Source: Bradyrhizobium betae (GTDB lineage Bacteria > Pseudomonadota > Alphaproteobacteria > Rhizobiales > Xanthobacteraceae). From it: a stretch of 64,000 nt of DNA. A program made the translations under genes and the position numbers. The notes under the pieces were generated by a model, which did no database searches, was not told the origin of the DNA, and worked only from the letters and a program-made list of their open reading frames with translations. The stretch spans positions 161,878 through 225,877 of the forward strand of contig NZ_MZXW01000017.1 of the NCBI RefSeq assembly GCF_004123905.1. Reading direction: 5' to 3'. This document shows positions 17,291 to 24,779 of the stretch, in pieces. The number at the start of each line of letters is the position of its first letter. The first letter of the stretch is position 1.

Positions 17291-18022
17291 TCAGAGCGGA
17301 TGCAGCACGCGGCGCAAAAAGTCCTGCGTGCGCGGATGCTGGGGTTGATTGAGCAGCGCCTTGGCCGGCCCCTGCTCGACGATGATTCCGCCGTCGATGA
17401 ACAGCACTCGGTCGGCGACGTCGCGGGCAAATCCCATCTCGTGGGTGACGACGACCATGGTCATGCCGTCGTCGGCGAGCTTGCGCATCACGCTGAGGAC
17501 GTCGCCGACGAGCTCGGGATCGAGCGCCGAGGTCGGCTCGTCGAACAGGATCGCCTTGGGCTGCATCGCCAGCGCACGCGCAATCGCGACGCGCTGCTGC
17601 TGGCCGCCGGAGAGCTGCGGCGGATGCGCATCGGCTTTCTCGGCGAGGCCGACTTGCGCAAGCAGCACGCGGCCCCGTTCGAGCACCTGCGCACGCGGCT
17701 CCTTCTTCACGAAGAGCGGGCCTTCGACGACGTTCTCCAGCACGGTCCGATGCGGGAACAGATTAAATCGCTGGAACACCATCGAGACCTGCGTGCGGAC
17801 CCTCACGATCGACGGCGCGTCGCGATCGACCTTGAGGCCTTCAACGCTGATCTCGCCACGGTCGTAGCTTTCGAGACCGTTGATACAGCGCAGAATGGTG
17901 GATTTGCCGGAGCCGGAGGGGCCGACGATGCAGACCACCTCGCCCTTCTCGACGTTCGCCGTGATGCCCTTGAGCACCTCGTTCTGGCCAAAGCTCTTGT
18001 GAACGTCCTTGAGCTCGATCAT
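17291..18022 (-). CDS. Polar amino-acid ABC transporter ATP-binding protein (243 aa)
   Basis: GlnQ/HisP-type ATPase. Walker A GPSGSGKSTILRCINGLE, Q-loop MVFQRFNLFPHRTVLENV, signature LSGGQQQRVAIARALA, Walker B AILFDEPTSALDPELVGDVL and switch VVTHEMGFARDVADRV are all present. The start MIELKDVHKSF at 18022 overlaps the permease stop by four bases. It powers uptake of an amino acid or related amine through the permease at 18019-18672. Confidence 0.95.
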   Translation of the reverse strand: MIELKDVHKSFGQNEVLKGITANVEKGEVVCIVGPSGSGKSTILRCINGLESYDRGEISVEGLKVDRDAPSIVRVRTQVSMVFQRFNLFPHRTVLENVVEGPLFVKKEPRAQVLERGRVLLAQVGLAEKADAHPPQLSGGQQQRVAIARALAMQPKAILFDEPTSALDPELVGDVLSVMRKLADDGMTMVVVTHEMGFARDVADRVLFIDGGIIVEQGPAKALLNQPQHPRTQDFLRRVLHPL

Positions 18023-18672
18023 TTCTTGCCCGCCCGCTTCTCGAAGTGACGGACCAGCAGGATCAGCGGAATGCTCATGGTGAGATACATCAGCGCAACA
18101 AGCGTGAACACGTTGGTGTTCTTGAAGGTCGAGGACGCGATCAGCTTGCCTTGCAACGCGAGCTCGGCAACCGTGATGGTCGAGGCCTGCGAGGAATCCT
18201 TCAGCATCATGATCATGACGTTGCCGTAGGGCGGCAGCACGATGCGCACCGCCTGCGGCAGCACCACGCGGCGCATGGTCAGCCACCAGCCCATGCCGAT
18301 CGATTGCGCCGCCTCGATCTGGCCCTTGTCGATCGCCTCGATGCCGGCGCGAAAATTTTCCGCCTGATAGGCCGAATAGGCGATGCCGAGCCCGAGGATC
18401 GCGGCTTGCAAGGCCGACAGCGTGACGCCGAGATCGGGCATCACGAAGTAGAGGTAGAACAAGAGCACGATGATCGGGATACCGCGGATCACGTTGATCA
18501 GGCTGGCACTGATCATCGACAGCGCCTTGATGCCGGAGACCCGCATCATCGCCCAGACGAGGCCGAGCACCGTCGAGAGCAGCAGCGAGCCGATGGTGAC
18601 GATAATCGTCAGCGCGACGCCGCTCATCAGAATCGGGAAGAACTCGACGGCGTCGTGCCAGAAGCCTTTCAT
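18019..18672 (-). CDS. Polar amino-acid ABC transporter permease (217 aa)
   Basis: HisM/GlnP-type inner-membrane permease with about five hydrophobic segments and the loop AAQSIGMGWWLTMRRVVLPQAVRIVLPPYGN, the ATPase-docking motif of this family. The start ATGAAAGGCTTC at 18672 overlaps the stop of a mini-ORF array described separately. A TTG six bases upstream is possible but less likely. It lies 59 bases downstream of the binding-protein gene in the same operon. Confidence 0.93.
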   Translation of the reverse strand: MKGFWHDAVEFFPILMSGVALTIIVTIGSLLLSTVLGLVWAMMRVSGIKALSMISASLINVIRGIPIIVLLFYLYFVMPDLGVTLSALQAAILGLGIAYSAYQAENFRAGIEAIDKGQIEAAQSIGMGWWLTMRRVVLPQAVRIVLPPYGNVMIMMLKDSSQASTITVAELALQGKLIASSTFKNTNVFTLVALMYLTMSIPLILLVRHFEKRAGKK

Positions 18673-18700
18673 CGGCAAGCCTTCATCGAAAAGCCTTCAT
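18669..18700 (-). promoter_or_regulatory. Two overlapping mini-ORFs coupled to the permease start
   Basis: On the minus strand ATGAAGGCTTTTCGATGA (18700-18683) encodes MKAFR and ATGAAGGCTTGCCGATGA (18686-18669) encodes MKACR. Each stop overlaps the next ATG as ATGA, and the last overlaps the permease start at 18672. Starts are exactly 14 bases apart, and the GAAGG in each copy is correctly placed to serve as ribosome-binding site for the next ATG. The same design occurs before fliI (57669-57750). Confidence 0.7.
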
Positions 18701-18731
18701 CGATCGAACCCTATCGATCAGCACCTCTTGA

Positions 18732-19496
18732 TCAGCCCTGGGCCTTCTGGCCCCATTTTTCGAGGATCTTGTCGATGGTGCCGTTGGCCTTCAGCTTGGC
18801 CAGCGACGCATTGATCTTGCCGAGCAGCGCGGCCTCGCCCTTGCGCACGCCGATGCCGACCGAGCCGACGGTGACAGGCTTGTAGCTGTCGACCAGCCGC
18901 ACCTCTGGGAAACCGCCCTGCTTCAGATTGTAGGCGAGGATCGGATAGTCGGCGAAGCCGGCCTTGAGGCGGCCGGTGTTCACGTCGCGCAGGATGTCGG
19001 GGATGGTGTCGTAGGCCTTGACGTCGGCGAACAGGCCGGACTTCTTCAGCGCGTCGACGAAGGCGGTGCCGACCTGGGCGCCGACTGTCTCGCCCTTCAG
19101 ATCGTCCTGCGTGGCATAGGCCTTGGTGTCGGTCTTCGGCACCACGAGGCCTTCGCCATAGGTGTAGATCGGATCGGAGAAATCGACGACCTCCTTGCGC
19201 GGCGCAGTGATGAACATGGCGGCTGCGATGATGTCGATCTTGCTGGAGGTCAGCGACGGGATCAGCGCCGAGAACGCCATCGGCTCGATCTGCACATTGA
19301 GGCCGGCGTCCTTGCCGATCTCGGTGACGAGATCGACCATGATGCCCTGGATGGTGTTGGTCTTGGTGTCCAGGAAGGTGAAGGGAATGCCCGTCGGCGT
19401 CGAGCCGACCTTCAGTACCTGCTGCGCGGAGGCAGGCATGGTCGCCGAAATCGCGAGCGCCGCGACTGCGGCCTGGACAAAACGCTTCAACGCCAT
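18732..19496 (-). CDS. Amino-acid ABC transporter substrate-binding protein (254 aa)
   Basis: Periplasmic solute receptor of the SBP_bac_3 family. The signal peptide (VQAAVAALAISATMPASAQQ) precedes VLKVGSTPTGIPFTFLD. The hinge segments MVDLVTEIGKDAGLNVQIEPMAFSALIPSLTSSKIDII and the later TGRLKAGFADYPILAYNLKQ are typical. First gene of the operon binding protein - permease - ATPase - FAD oxidoreductase (19496 to 15992). The ligand is unknown. The downstream oxidase suggests the imported compound is an amine or amino acid that is then oxidised. Confidence 0.93.
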   Translation of the reverse strand: MALKRFVQAAVAALAISATMPASAQQVLKVGSTPTGIPFTFLDTKTNTIQGIMVDLVTEIGKDAGLNVQIEPMAFSALIPSLTSSKIDIIAAAMFITAPRKEVVDFSDPIYTYGEGLVVPKTDTKAYATQDDLKGETVGAQVGTAFVDALKKSGLFADVKAYDTIPDILRDVNTGRLKAGFADYPILAYNLKQGGFPEVRLVDSYKPVTVGSVGIGVRKGEAALLGKINASLAKLKANGTIDKILEKWGQKAQG

Positions 19497-19576
19497 CGCA
19501 TTCCCCTTTGGGTCCGGCCGATGGCGGCGCTCGCAGATGTCGTGATCAGACGTTGCGGGCCAAGCCGTTTCGGCCT

Positions 19577-19643
19577 ATTTTCACCAATATGAAAATTTGG
19601 TCACACTTTCGCAGGTGATGCAAGCGGTTTTCATGCACATGAA
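19577..19643. promoter_or_regulatory. Two TTCA-N6-TGAA inverted repeats, candidate operators of the XRE-cupin regulator
   Basis: Between the divergent importer operon and the XRE regulator lie ATTTTCA-N6-TGAAAAT (19577-19596) and TTCATGCACATGAA (19630-19643). Both contain TTCA, six bases, TGAA, and their centres are 50 bases apart, close to five helical turns. This is a good match for cooperative dimer binding by the neighbouring HTH protein. The second site lies 15 bases before the GTG start of that regulator, suggesting autoregulation. Confidence 0.6.
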
Positions 19644-19657
19644 GGAAGCGGTTTGAC

Positions 19658-20320
19658 GTGAGCGGTGGCAAAAGAATGCGCAAACCGGCCGCCGCAAAGC
19701 CGGTGAAAAGGGCGAAGGCCAAAGCTATCACCAAGCCGGCCGAGCCGGCGATGGACGTTGCGGTCGGCCGCCGCATCAGGGATCTCCGGCGTGTCAGGCA
19801 ATTCTCACTCGAAACGGTCGCGGCGCGCACGGAGCTGTCGATCGGCTTCCTCAGCCAGATCGAGCGCGGACTGTCGTCGCCGTCGCTGCGCGTGCTGGCA
19901 ACGCTGTCCGACGTGCTCGGCGTCGGCATCGCCGCGCTGTTCGGTGCAAGCCCAAGTGCCGACGGCGCATCCGACCAAGTGGTGACGCGCGGGCTGCAGC
20001 GGCCCGAACTCAAGCTGTGGCGCACCGGCGTGTCCAAGCAATTGCTCAGCCCGGCCAGTGCCGACAACAAGCTGAACCTGTTCCTGGTGCATCTGGAGCC
20101 CGGCGGCTCAACCGGCGACGAGCTTTACACCCATGACGGCGAAGAGGCTGGCCTGGTGCTCGAAGGCGAGATGATGCTGACGGTGGACAGCGAGACGTGG
20201 TCGCTGAAGACGGGCGACAGTTTTAGATTTGCGAGCAGAAGGCCGCACCGGTTTTCCAATCCGGCGAATGATGCGAAGGCGGTCGTGCTGTGGGTGAATT
20301 GCGTGACGGGGGCGGGGTAG
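19658..20320 (+). CDS. XRE-family regulator with C-terminal cupin domain (220 aa)
   Basis: The N-terminal 35 residues are Lys/Ala-rich. They are followed by a helix-turn-helix (GRRIRDLRRVRQFSLETVAARTELSIGFLSQIERGLSSPS) and a C-terminal cupin barrel (LEPGGSTGDELYTHDGEEAGLVLEGEMML, FRFASRRPHRFSNP) that would sense a small molecule. This is the PuuR-like arrangement used to control amine and amino-acid genes. It starts with GTG at 19658 after GAAGGAAG. Divergent from the amino-acid importer operon, which it most likely regulates through the paired inverted repeats between them. Confidence 0.9.
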   Translation: MSGGKRMRKPAAAKPVKRAKAKAITKPAEPAMDVAVGRRIRDLRRVRQFSLETVAARTELSIGFLSQIERGLSSPSLRVLATLSDVLGVGIAALFGASPSADGASDQVVTRGLQRPELKLWRTGVSKQLLSPASADNKLNLFLVHLEPGGSTGDELYTHDGEEAGLVLEGEMMLTVDSETWSLKTGDSFRFASRRPHRFSNPANDAKAVVLWVNCVTGAG

Positions 20321-20327
20321 CTGGCCG

Positions 20328-20774
20328 TCAGGCCGACTGATAGACGTTCGGCCGAAGCACCTCCATGAAGCGGGACGGGCTTCCGATCTCCTTGAATCCG
20401 AATTGGCTATACAAGCCATGGGCGTCCGAGGTCAGCAGCAGGAAACGCCTGAGACCCTGGAGGTCTTCATGCTCCGTGACACGACGCATCAGTTCCTTGG
20501 ACAGACCCTTGCCGCGATGCGCTTCGAGGATGAATACGTCGGCAAGCAGCGCGAATGTCGACCTGTCCGTGACGACGCGGGCAAAGCCGATCTGCGCGGC
20601 GCCATGGTACACACCAAAGCAGAGAGAATTTTCGATCGCGCGCTCGACGGTGGATCGCGGGATCCCGCGCGACCAATAGCTGTCTTCCGCCAGGAATTTG
20701 TGAATGACTGCTACGTTCAGGCGGTGCGGATCGGCTGAGATCTCGTAGTCGGCGGGAAACTGCTCCGTTTGCAT
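20328..20774 (-). CDS. GNAT-family N-acetyltransferase (148 aa)
   Basis: Compact GCN5-type acetyltransferase. The acetyl-CoA pyrophosphate-binding motif is visible in VFILEAHRGKGLSKELMRRV (Q/RxxGxG/A pattern as RGKGLS). This is followed by LTSDAHGLYSQFGFKEIG, the usual strand-helix of the family. The substrate is unknown. Its 3' end is convergent with the XRE-cupin gene, eight bases apart. Confidence 0.9.
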   Translation of the reverse strand: MQTEQFPADYEISADPHRLNVAVIHKFLAEDSYWSRGIPRSTVERAIENSLCFGVYHGAAQIGFARVVTDRSTFALLADVFILEAHRGKGLSKELMRRVTEHEDLQGLRRFLLLTSDAHGLYSQFGFKEIGSPSRFMEVLRPNVYQSA

Positions 20775-20812
20775 TCACCCGGCTCCTTCTTGTGTCCATG
20801 CGACGCTATCCT

Positions 20813-20943
20813 GACCGTCATCCTGAGGTGCTCGCGCAGCGAGCCTCGAAGGATGCACGGCCCCGATCGAGCCGGGCCGTCGCCCTTCGAGGCTCGCCGC
20901 ACGGCGCGTTGCGCCGCACAGCTCGCACCTCAGGGTGACGGTG
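20813..20943. repeat. Intergenic palindromic repeat (family 3, copy A)
   Basis: ACCGTCATCCTGAGGTGC on the left pairs with the right end GCACCTCAGGGTGACGGT. The internal arms are GAGCCTCGAAGG and CCTTCGAGGCTC. A second copy of the same family lies at 38869-39014. The element overlaps the start side of the GNAT gene only by proximity and contains no gene. Confidence 0.85.
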
Positions 20944-20972
20944 ATAGAGCAAGTGCGCGCTGCCTCCGCAGC

Positions 20973-21052
20973 CGTCATTGCGAGCGTAGCGAAGCAATCC
21001 AGACTGCCGCCGCGGAAAGATTCTGGATTGCTTCGCTTCGCTCGCAATGACG
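20973..21052. repeat. Intergenic palindromic repeat (family 4)
   Basis: CGTCATTGCGAGCG...AGCGAAGCAATCCAGA pairs with TCTGGATTGCTTCGCT...CGCTCGCAATGACG. It forms an almost perfect long hairpin just after the dadA stop, where it could terminate transcription or protect the mRNA end. Confidence 0.85.
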
Positions 21053-21065
21053 AGGGGATGGAGTC

Positions 21066-22331
21066 TTAGCCGAACCTGTGCGCGTACCGGTCCACCGTCA
21101 GCGCACTCACATCGACATCCGGCTTCTTGCCCGACAGCATGTCCGCGAGCACGCGGCCGGAGCCGCAGGACATGGTCCAGCCGAGCGTACCGTGACCGGT
21201 GTTGAGGTGGAGGTTGCCGTACCGCGTCGGGCCGATCACGGGCGGGCCATCAGGCGTCATCGGACGCAGGCCGCTCCAGAACGTCGCTTTGGACAGATCG
21301 CCGCCGCGCGGGAACAGGTCGGTCAGGGAGTGATCGAGCGTGGCGCGGCGCGCGTCGTAGAGTTTTGTCGAGAAGCCCGAGATTTCGGCGGTGCCGCCGA
21401 CGCGGATGCGATTGCCGAGACGGGTGATCGCGACCTTGTAGCTCTCGTCCATCACGGTGGATTCGGGCGCGCCTGTTGCGTCCGTGATCGGCACCGTGAT
21501 CGAATAGCCCTTCACCGGATAGACCGGCAGCGAAATGCCGAGCGGCGCAACGAGGCGCGACGACCAGCTTCCGAGCGCGAGGACGTAAGCGTCTGCCTGC
21601 AACATGCCGGCACTGGTCGCGACGCCGCTGACGCGCGCGCCGTCAGTGACGATGTGGCCGATGCCGGTATTGAACATGAAGCGCACGCCGAGTGCCTCGG
21701 CGTGCTTGGCCAGCGCCTGCGTAAACATGTGGCAGTCGCCGGTCTCGTCCTGCGGCAGACGAAGGCCACCGACGAACTTTTCCTTCACACCGGCGAGCGC
21801 TGGTTCGACCGCGATGCAGCCCTCGCGGCTCAGCGTCTCGTAGGGCACGCCGTATTGCTTGAGCACGGCGACGTCTTCGCCGGTGCCGTCGAGCTGGGCC
21901 TGGTAGCGGAACAGCTGGAGTGTGCCCTGCGAGCGCTCGTCATATTGAATGCCGATGTCGCGGCGCAGATCGCGCAGACAATCGCGGCTGTATTCCGCGA
22001 TCGGGATCATCCGGCTCTTGTTGACCGCGTAACGCGCGCTGGTGCAGTTGCGCAGCATTTTTGAGAGCCAGACCCACATCACGGGATCGAGCTTCGGCCG
22101 GATCACCAGCGGGCCGTGCTTCATCAAGAGCCACTTGATCGCCTTCACCGGCACGCCGGGGCCGGCCCAGGGCGAGGAATAGCCCGGCGAGACTTCGCCG
22201 GCATTGGCAAAAGAGGTCTCCAGCGCCGGTTCGGGTTGACGGTCGACGACCGTCACTTCGTGGCCGGCACGTGCGAGGTAGTAGGCAGAGGTGACACCGA
22301 TGACACCGCTGCCGAGGATCAGAACTTTCAC
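21066..22331 (-). CDS. dadA: D-amino acid dehydrogenase small subunit (421 aa)
   Basis: Membrane-associated flavoprotein that oxidises D-amino acids to 2-keto acids and feeds electrons to quinones. The N-terminal FAD fold is [33 protein letters not shown], followed by the characteristic [23 protein letters not shown] and the C-terminal [19 protein letters not shown]. Full length for DadA. No racemase gene (dadX) is adjacent. It is followed upstream by an aminotransferase gene on the same strand after a 70-base gap, so the two may share a transcript. Confidence 0.93.
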   Translation of the reverse strand: MKVLILGSGVIGVTSAYYLARAGHEVTVVDRQPEPALETSFANAGEVSPGYSSPWAGPGVPVKAIKWLLMKHGPLVIRPKLDPVMWVWLSKMLRNCTSARYAVNKSRMIPIAEYSRDCLRDLRRDIGIQYDERSQGTLQLFRYQAQLDGTGEDVAVLKQYGVPYETLSREGCIAVEPALAGVKEKFVGGLRLPQDETGDCHMFTQALAKHAEALGVRFMFNTGIGHIVTDGARVSGVATSAGMLQADAYVLALGSWSSRLVAPLGISLPVYPVKGYSITVPITDATGAPESTVMDESYKVAITRLGNRIRVGGTAEISGFSTKLYDARRATLDHSLTDLFPRGGDLSKATFWSGLRPMTPDGPPVIGPTRYGNLHLNTGHGTLGWTMSCGSGRVLADMLSGKKPDVDVSALTVDRYAHRFG

Positions 22332-22401
22332 GCTTGGTCAAACTCCCGCGGCATCACGCTCGCCGCTGCAAGGAAACAACTCGCAACGGCGAGAGCAATT
22401 A

Positions 22402-23730
22402 TCAGGCCACCCGCTTGATGGCGTCGCCGAGGATCGAGACGATGTCGTCGATATGGCTCTTCTCGACGATCAGCGGCGGCGACAGCGCGAAGGAGTCGCC
22501 GCTCATGCGGAAGTACAATCCGCGATTGAAGCAGTCGACCATGACGTCGTAGCCGCGCGCACCGACGGTGCCATCACGCGGCGACAGCTCGACCGCGCCC
22601 ATCAGGCCGCAATTGCGGATGTCGACGACGTTGGGCAGACCTTTGAGCGAATGTAGCGCATCGCGCCAGTATTCGGCAATCGACGCACCGCGTGTGAGCA
22701 GGCCTTCGTCCTTGTAGATGTCGAGCGTGGCGACACCCGCGGCGCAGGCTGTCGGATGCGCCGAATAAGTGTAGCCGTGGAACAGCTCCATCGCGTTCTC
22801 CGGGCCGACCATCAAGCCGTCGTGCACCTTGCGGCTCGCGAACACCGCGCCGCAGGGAATGGTGCCGTTGGTGATGCCCTTGGCCGTCGTCATCATATCG
22901 GGCGTGACGCCGAAGAAGTTGGCGGCGAACGGCGTACCGAGGCGGCCGAAGCCGGTGATGACCTCGTCGAAGATCAGCAGAATGCCGTGCTTGTCGCAGA
23001 TCTCGCGCAGGCGCTGGAGATAGCCCTTCGGCGGCGGCAGCACCGCGGTCGAACCCGGCACCGGCTCGACGATGACGGCCGCGATGGTCTCGGCGCCGTG
23101 CAGGGCGACCAGACGCTCGAGATCGTCGGCGAGTTCGGCGCCGTGCTCGGGCTGATCCTTGGCGAAGGCGTTGCGGGAGAGATCATGGGTGTGCCGGATG
23201 TGGTCAACGCCCGGCAGCAGGGTCGCGAAGGCGCGGCGGTTGGCGACCATGCCGCCGACCGAGGTGCCACCGAAGCCGACGCCGTGATAGCCGCGCTCGC
23301 GGCCGATCAGGCGGGTGCGGCTCGCCTGGCCGTTGGCGCGGTGATAGGCGAGCGCGATCTTCAGCGCGGTGTCGACCGATTCGGAGCCGGAATTGGTGAA
23401 GAAGATGCGGTCGAGGCCCTTCGGCGCGATCTCGGCGAGACGCTCGGCGAAGTCGAACGCCAGCGGGTGGCCCATCTGGAACGACGGCGCGAAGTCCAGC
23501 GTCATCAGCTGCCGCTCGACCGCAGCGGCGATCTGCTTGCGGCCGTGGCCGGCATTGACGCACCAGAGGCCGGCGGAGGCGTCGATCACCTTGCGGCCGT
23601 CGACGGTGGTGTAGTGCATGCCCTCGGCCGAGGAGAACAGGCGCGGCGCCTTCTTGAACTGACGGTTGGCCGTGAACGGCATCCAGAACGAGTCGGTCTT
23701 GATAGTGTTCGGAATCTGATGAAGGGTCAC
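22402..23730 (-). CDS. Class III pyridoxal-phosphate aminotransferase (442 aa)
   Basis: Fold type I omega-aminotransferase. Seen: the phosphate-binding FFTNSGSESVDTALKIALAYHRA, the cofactor-ring Asp in GILLIFDEVITGFGRLG, and the Schiff-base Lys in MMTTAKGITNGTIPCGAVFAS. N-terminal FWMPFTANRQFKKAPRLFSS resembles beta-alanine/omega-amino acid:pyruvate transaminases. It would move the terminal amine of a substrate such as beta-alanine or a polyamine breakdown product to pyruvate. Divergent from an XRE-cupin regulator 161 bases away, which probably controls it. Confidence 0.92.
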   Translation of the reverse strand: MTLHQIPNTIKTDSFWMPFTANRQFKKAPRLFSSAEGMHYTTVDGRKVIDASAGLWCVNAGHGRKQIAAAVERQLMTLDFAPSFQMGHPLAFDFAERLAEIAPKGLDRIFFTNSGSESVDTALKIALAYHRANGQASRTRLIGRERGYHGVGFGGTSVGGMVANRRAFATLLPGVDHIRHTHDLSRNAFAKDQPEHGAELADDLERLVALHGAETIAAVIVEPVPGSTAVLPPPKGYLQRLREICDKHGILLIFDEVITGFGRLGTPFAANFFGVTPDMMTTAKGITNGTIPCGAVFASRKVHDGLMVGPENAMELFHGYTYSAHPTACAAGVATLDIYKDEGLLTRGASIAEYWRDALHSLKGLPNVVDIRNCGLMGAVELSPRDGTVGARGYDVMVDCFNRGLYFRMSGDSFALSPPLIVEKSHIDDIVSILGDAIKRVA

Positions 23731-23891
23731 GGGCCACGCTCCTTTGCTGACCTGCTAGCAGAGGCACGGTTCGGCAAGCGCAACAAGTCCTTTTCTGCGT
23801 TTCCGCAAGCCATTGATTTTACTAGGGCAGCCGGTCCATATTTGCGCGATCCGCAACACCTGCAACACGGGATCAGGGCAAGGACCAGGAC

Positions 23892-24440
23892 ATGAGCGTC
23901 GACATCGGTGGACGGCTGCGATTCATCCGGGCGCGCCAGAAGCTGTCCCAGCGCGCGCTCGCCAAGCGCGCCGGCGTCACCAATTCGACGATCTCGCTGA
24001 TCGAATCCAACCAGATGAACCCGTCGGTCGGCGCGCTCAAGCGCATCCTCGACGGCATCCCGATGGGGCTCGCCGAGTTCTTCGCGCTGGAGCCGGAGAG
24101 CCGGCGCAAGATCTTCTACCGTTCGGAAGAACTCACCGAGGTCGGCAAGAAGCCGATCTCCTATCGCCAGATCGGCGATAATCTGTTCGGCCGCAGCCTG
24201 CAGATTTTGAAGGAGCGCTACGAGCCCGGCAGCGACACCGGACGCGTGCACCTGGTCCATGACGGCGAGGAAGGCGGCATCGTGATCTCCGGCAAGCTCG
24301 AAGTCACCGTCGAGGATGAACGCCGCATCCTCAATCCCGGTGATGCCTATTACTTCGAGAGCCGCCGCCCGCATCGCTTCCGCTGCGTCGGCGGCAAACC
24401 GTGCGAAGTGATCTCGGCCTGCACGCCGCCGACGTTCTGA
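23892..24440 (+). CDS. PuuR-like XRE regulator with cupin domain (182 aa)
   Basis: HTH at residues 6-60 (GGRLRFIRARQKLSQRALAKRAGVTNSTISLIESNQMNPS) and a C-terminal cupin (VHLVHDGEEGGIVISGKLEVTVEDERRI, YYFESRRPHRFRC). The size and domain order match PuuR, the putrescine-utilisation repressor of enterics. Divergent from the class III aminotransferase gene. This is a second paralogue of the regulator at 19658 in the same amine-related region. The intergenic region 23731-23891 was inspected, but no clear operator was assigned. Confidence 0.92.
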   Translation: MSVDIGGRLRFIRARQKLSQRALAKRAGVTNSTISLIESNQMNPSVGALKRILDGIPMGLAEFFALEPESRRKIFYRSEELTEVGKKPISYRQIGDNLFGRSLQILKERYEPGSDTGRVHLVHDGEEGGIVISGKLEVTVEDERRILNPGDAYYFESRRPHRFRCVGGKPCEVISACTPPTF

Positions 24441-24578
24441 CGCGCTACCCGGGATACTACGGAGTGCCCCGGTGTCTTACGGAGCTTGCGCCATCTCAAT
24501 TTCCGCGTGCCGAACCGCTATATGTTGCGAGCCGTAGTCGAGAAATATTCCGACACCGCTTCGTAACTGGGCTCGCCG

Positions 24579-24731
24579 ATGAAGATCACGCTCGCCAATG
24601 CAGAGGCTGCGCTCGATGAAGTACAGCGCGACACCGACAAGCTCCATTCGCAGGAGCTGCGCAGGGCTATTGCTGAATACATCGAGACGCAACGCGAGGC
24701 GCTTAGGGCCCTCCGCAAGAAGCTGCATTAG
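24579..24731 (+). CDS. Possible small helical protein (50 aa)
   Basis: ATG at 24579, stop TAG at 24731, translating MKITLANAEAALDEVQRDTD and ending ALRALRKKLH. The composition (Ala, Leu, Glu, Arg with heptad-like spacing) is protein-like, but there is no strong ribosome-binding site (GGGCTCGCCG). It is the only coding candidate in 24441-24779. It could equally be a remnant of a longer gene. Confidence 0.35.
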   Translation: MKITLANAEAALDEVQRDTDKLHSQELRRAIAEYIETQREALRALRKKLH

Positions 24732-24779
24732 CAGGACGCGGCGGAACGCGACTATCTCGCCCCGCCTTTTGTCTCAGAG

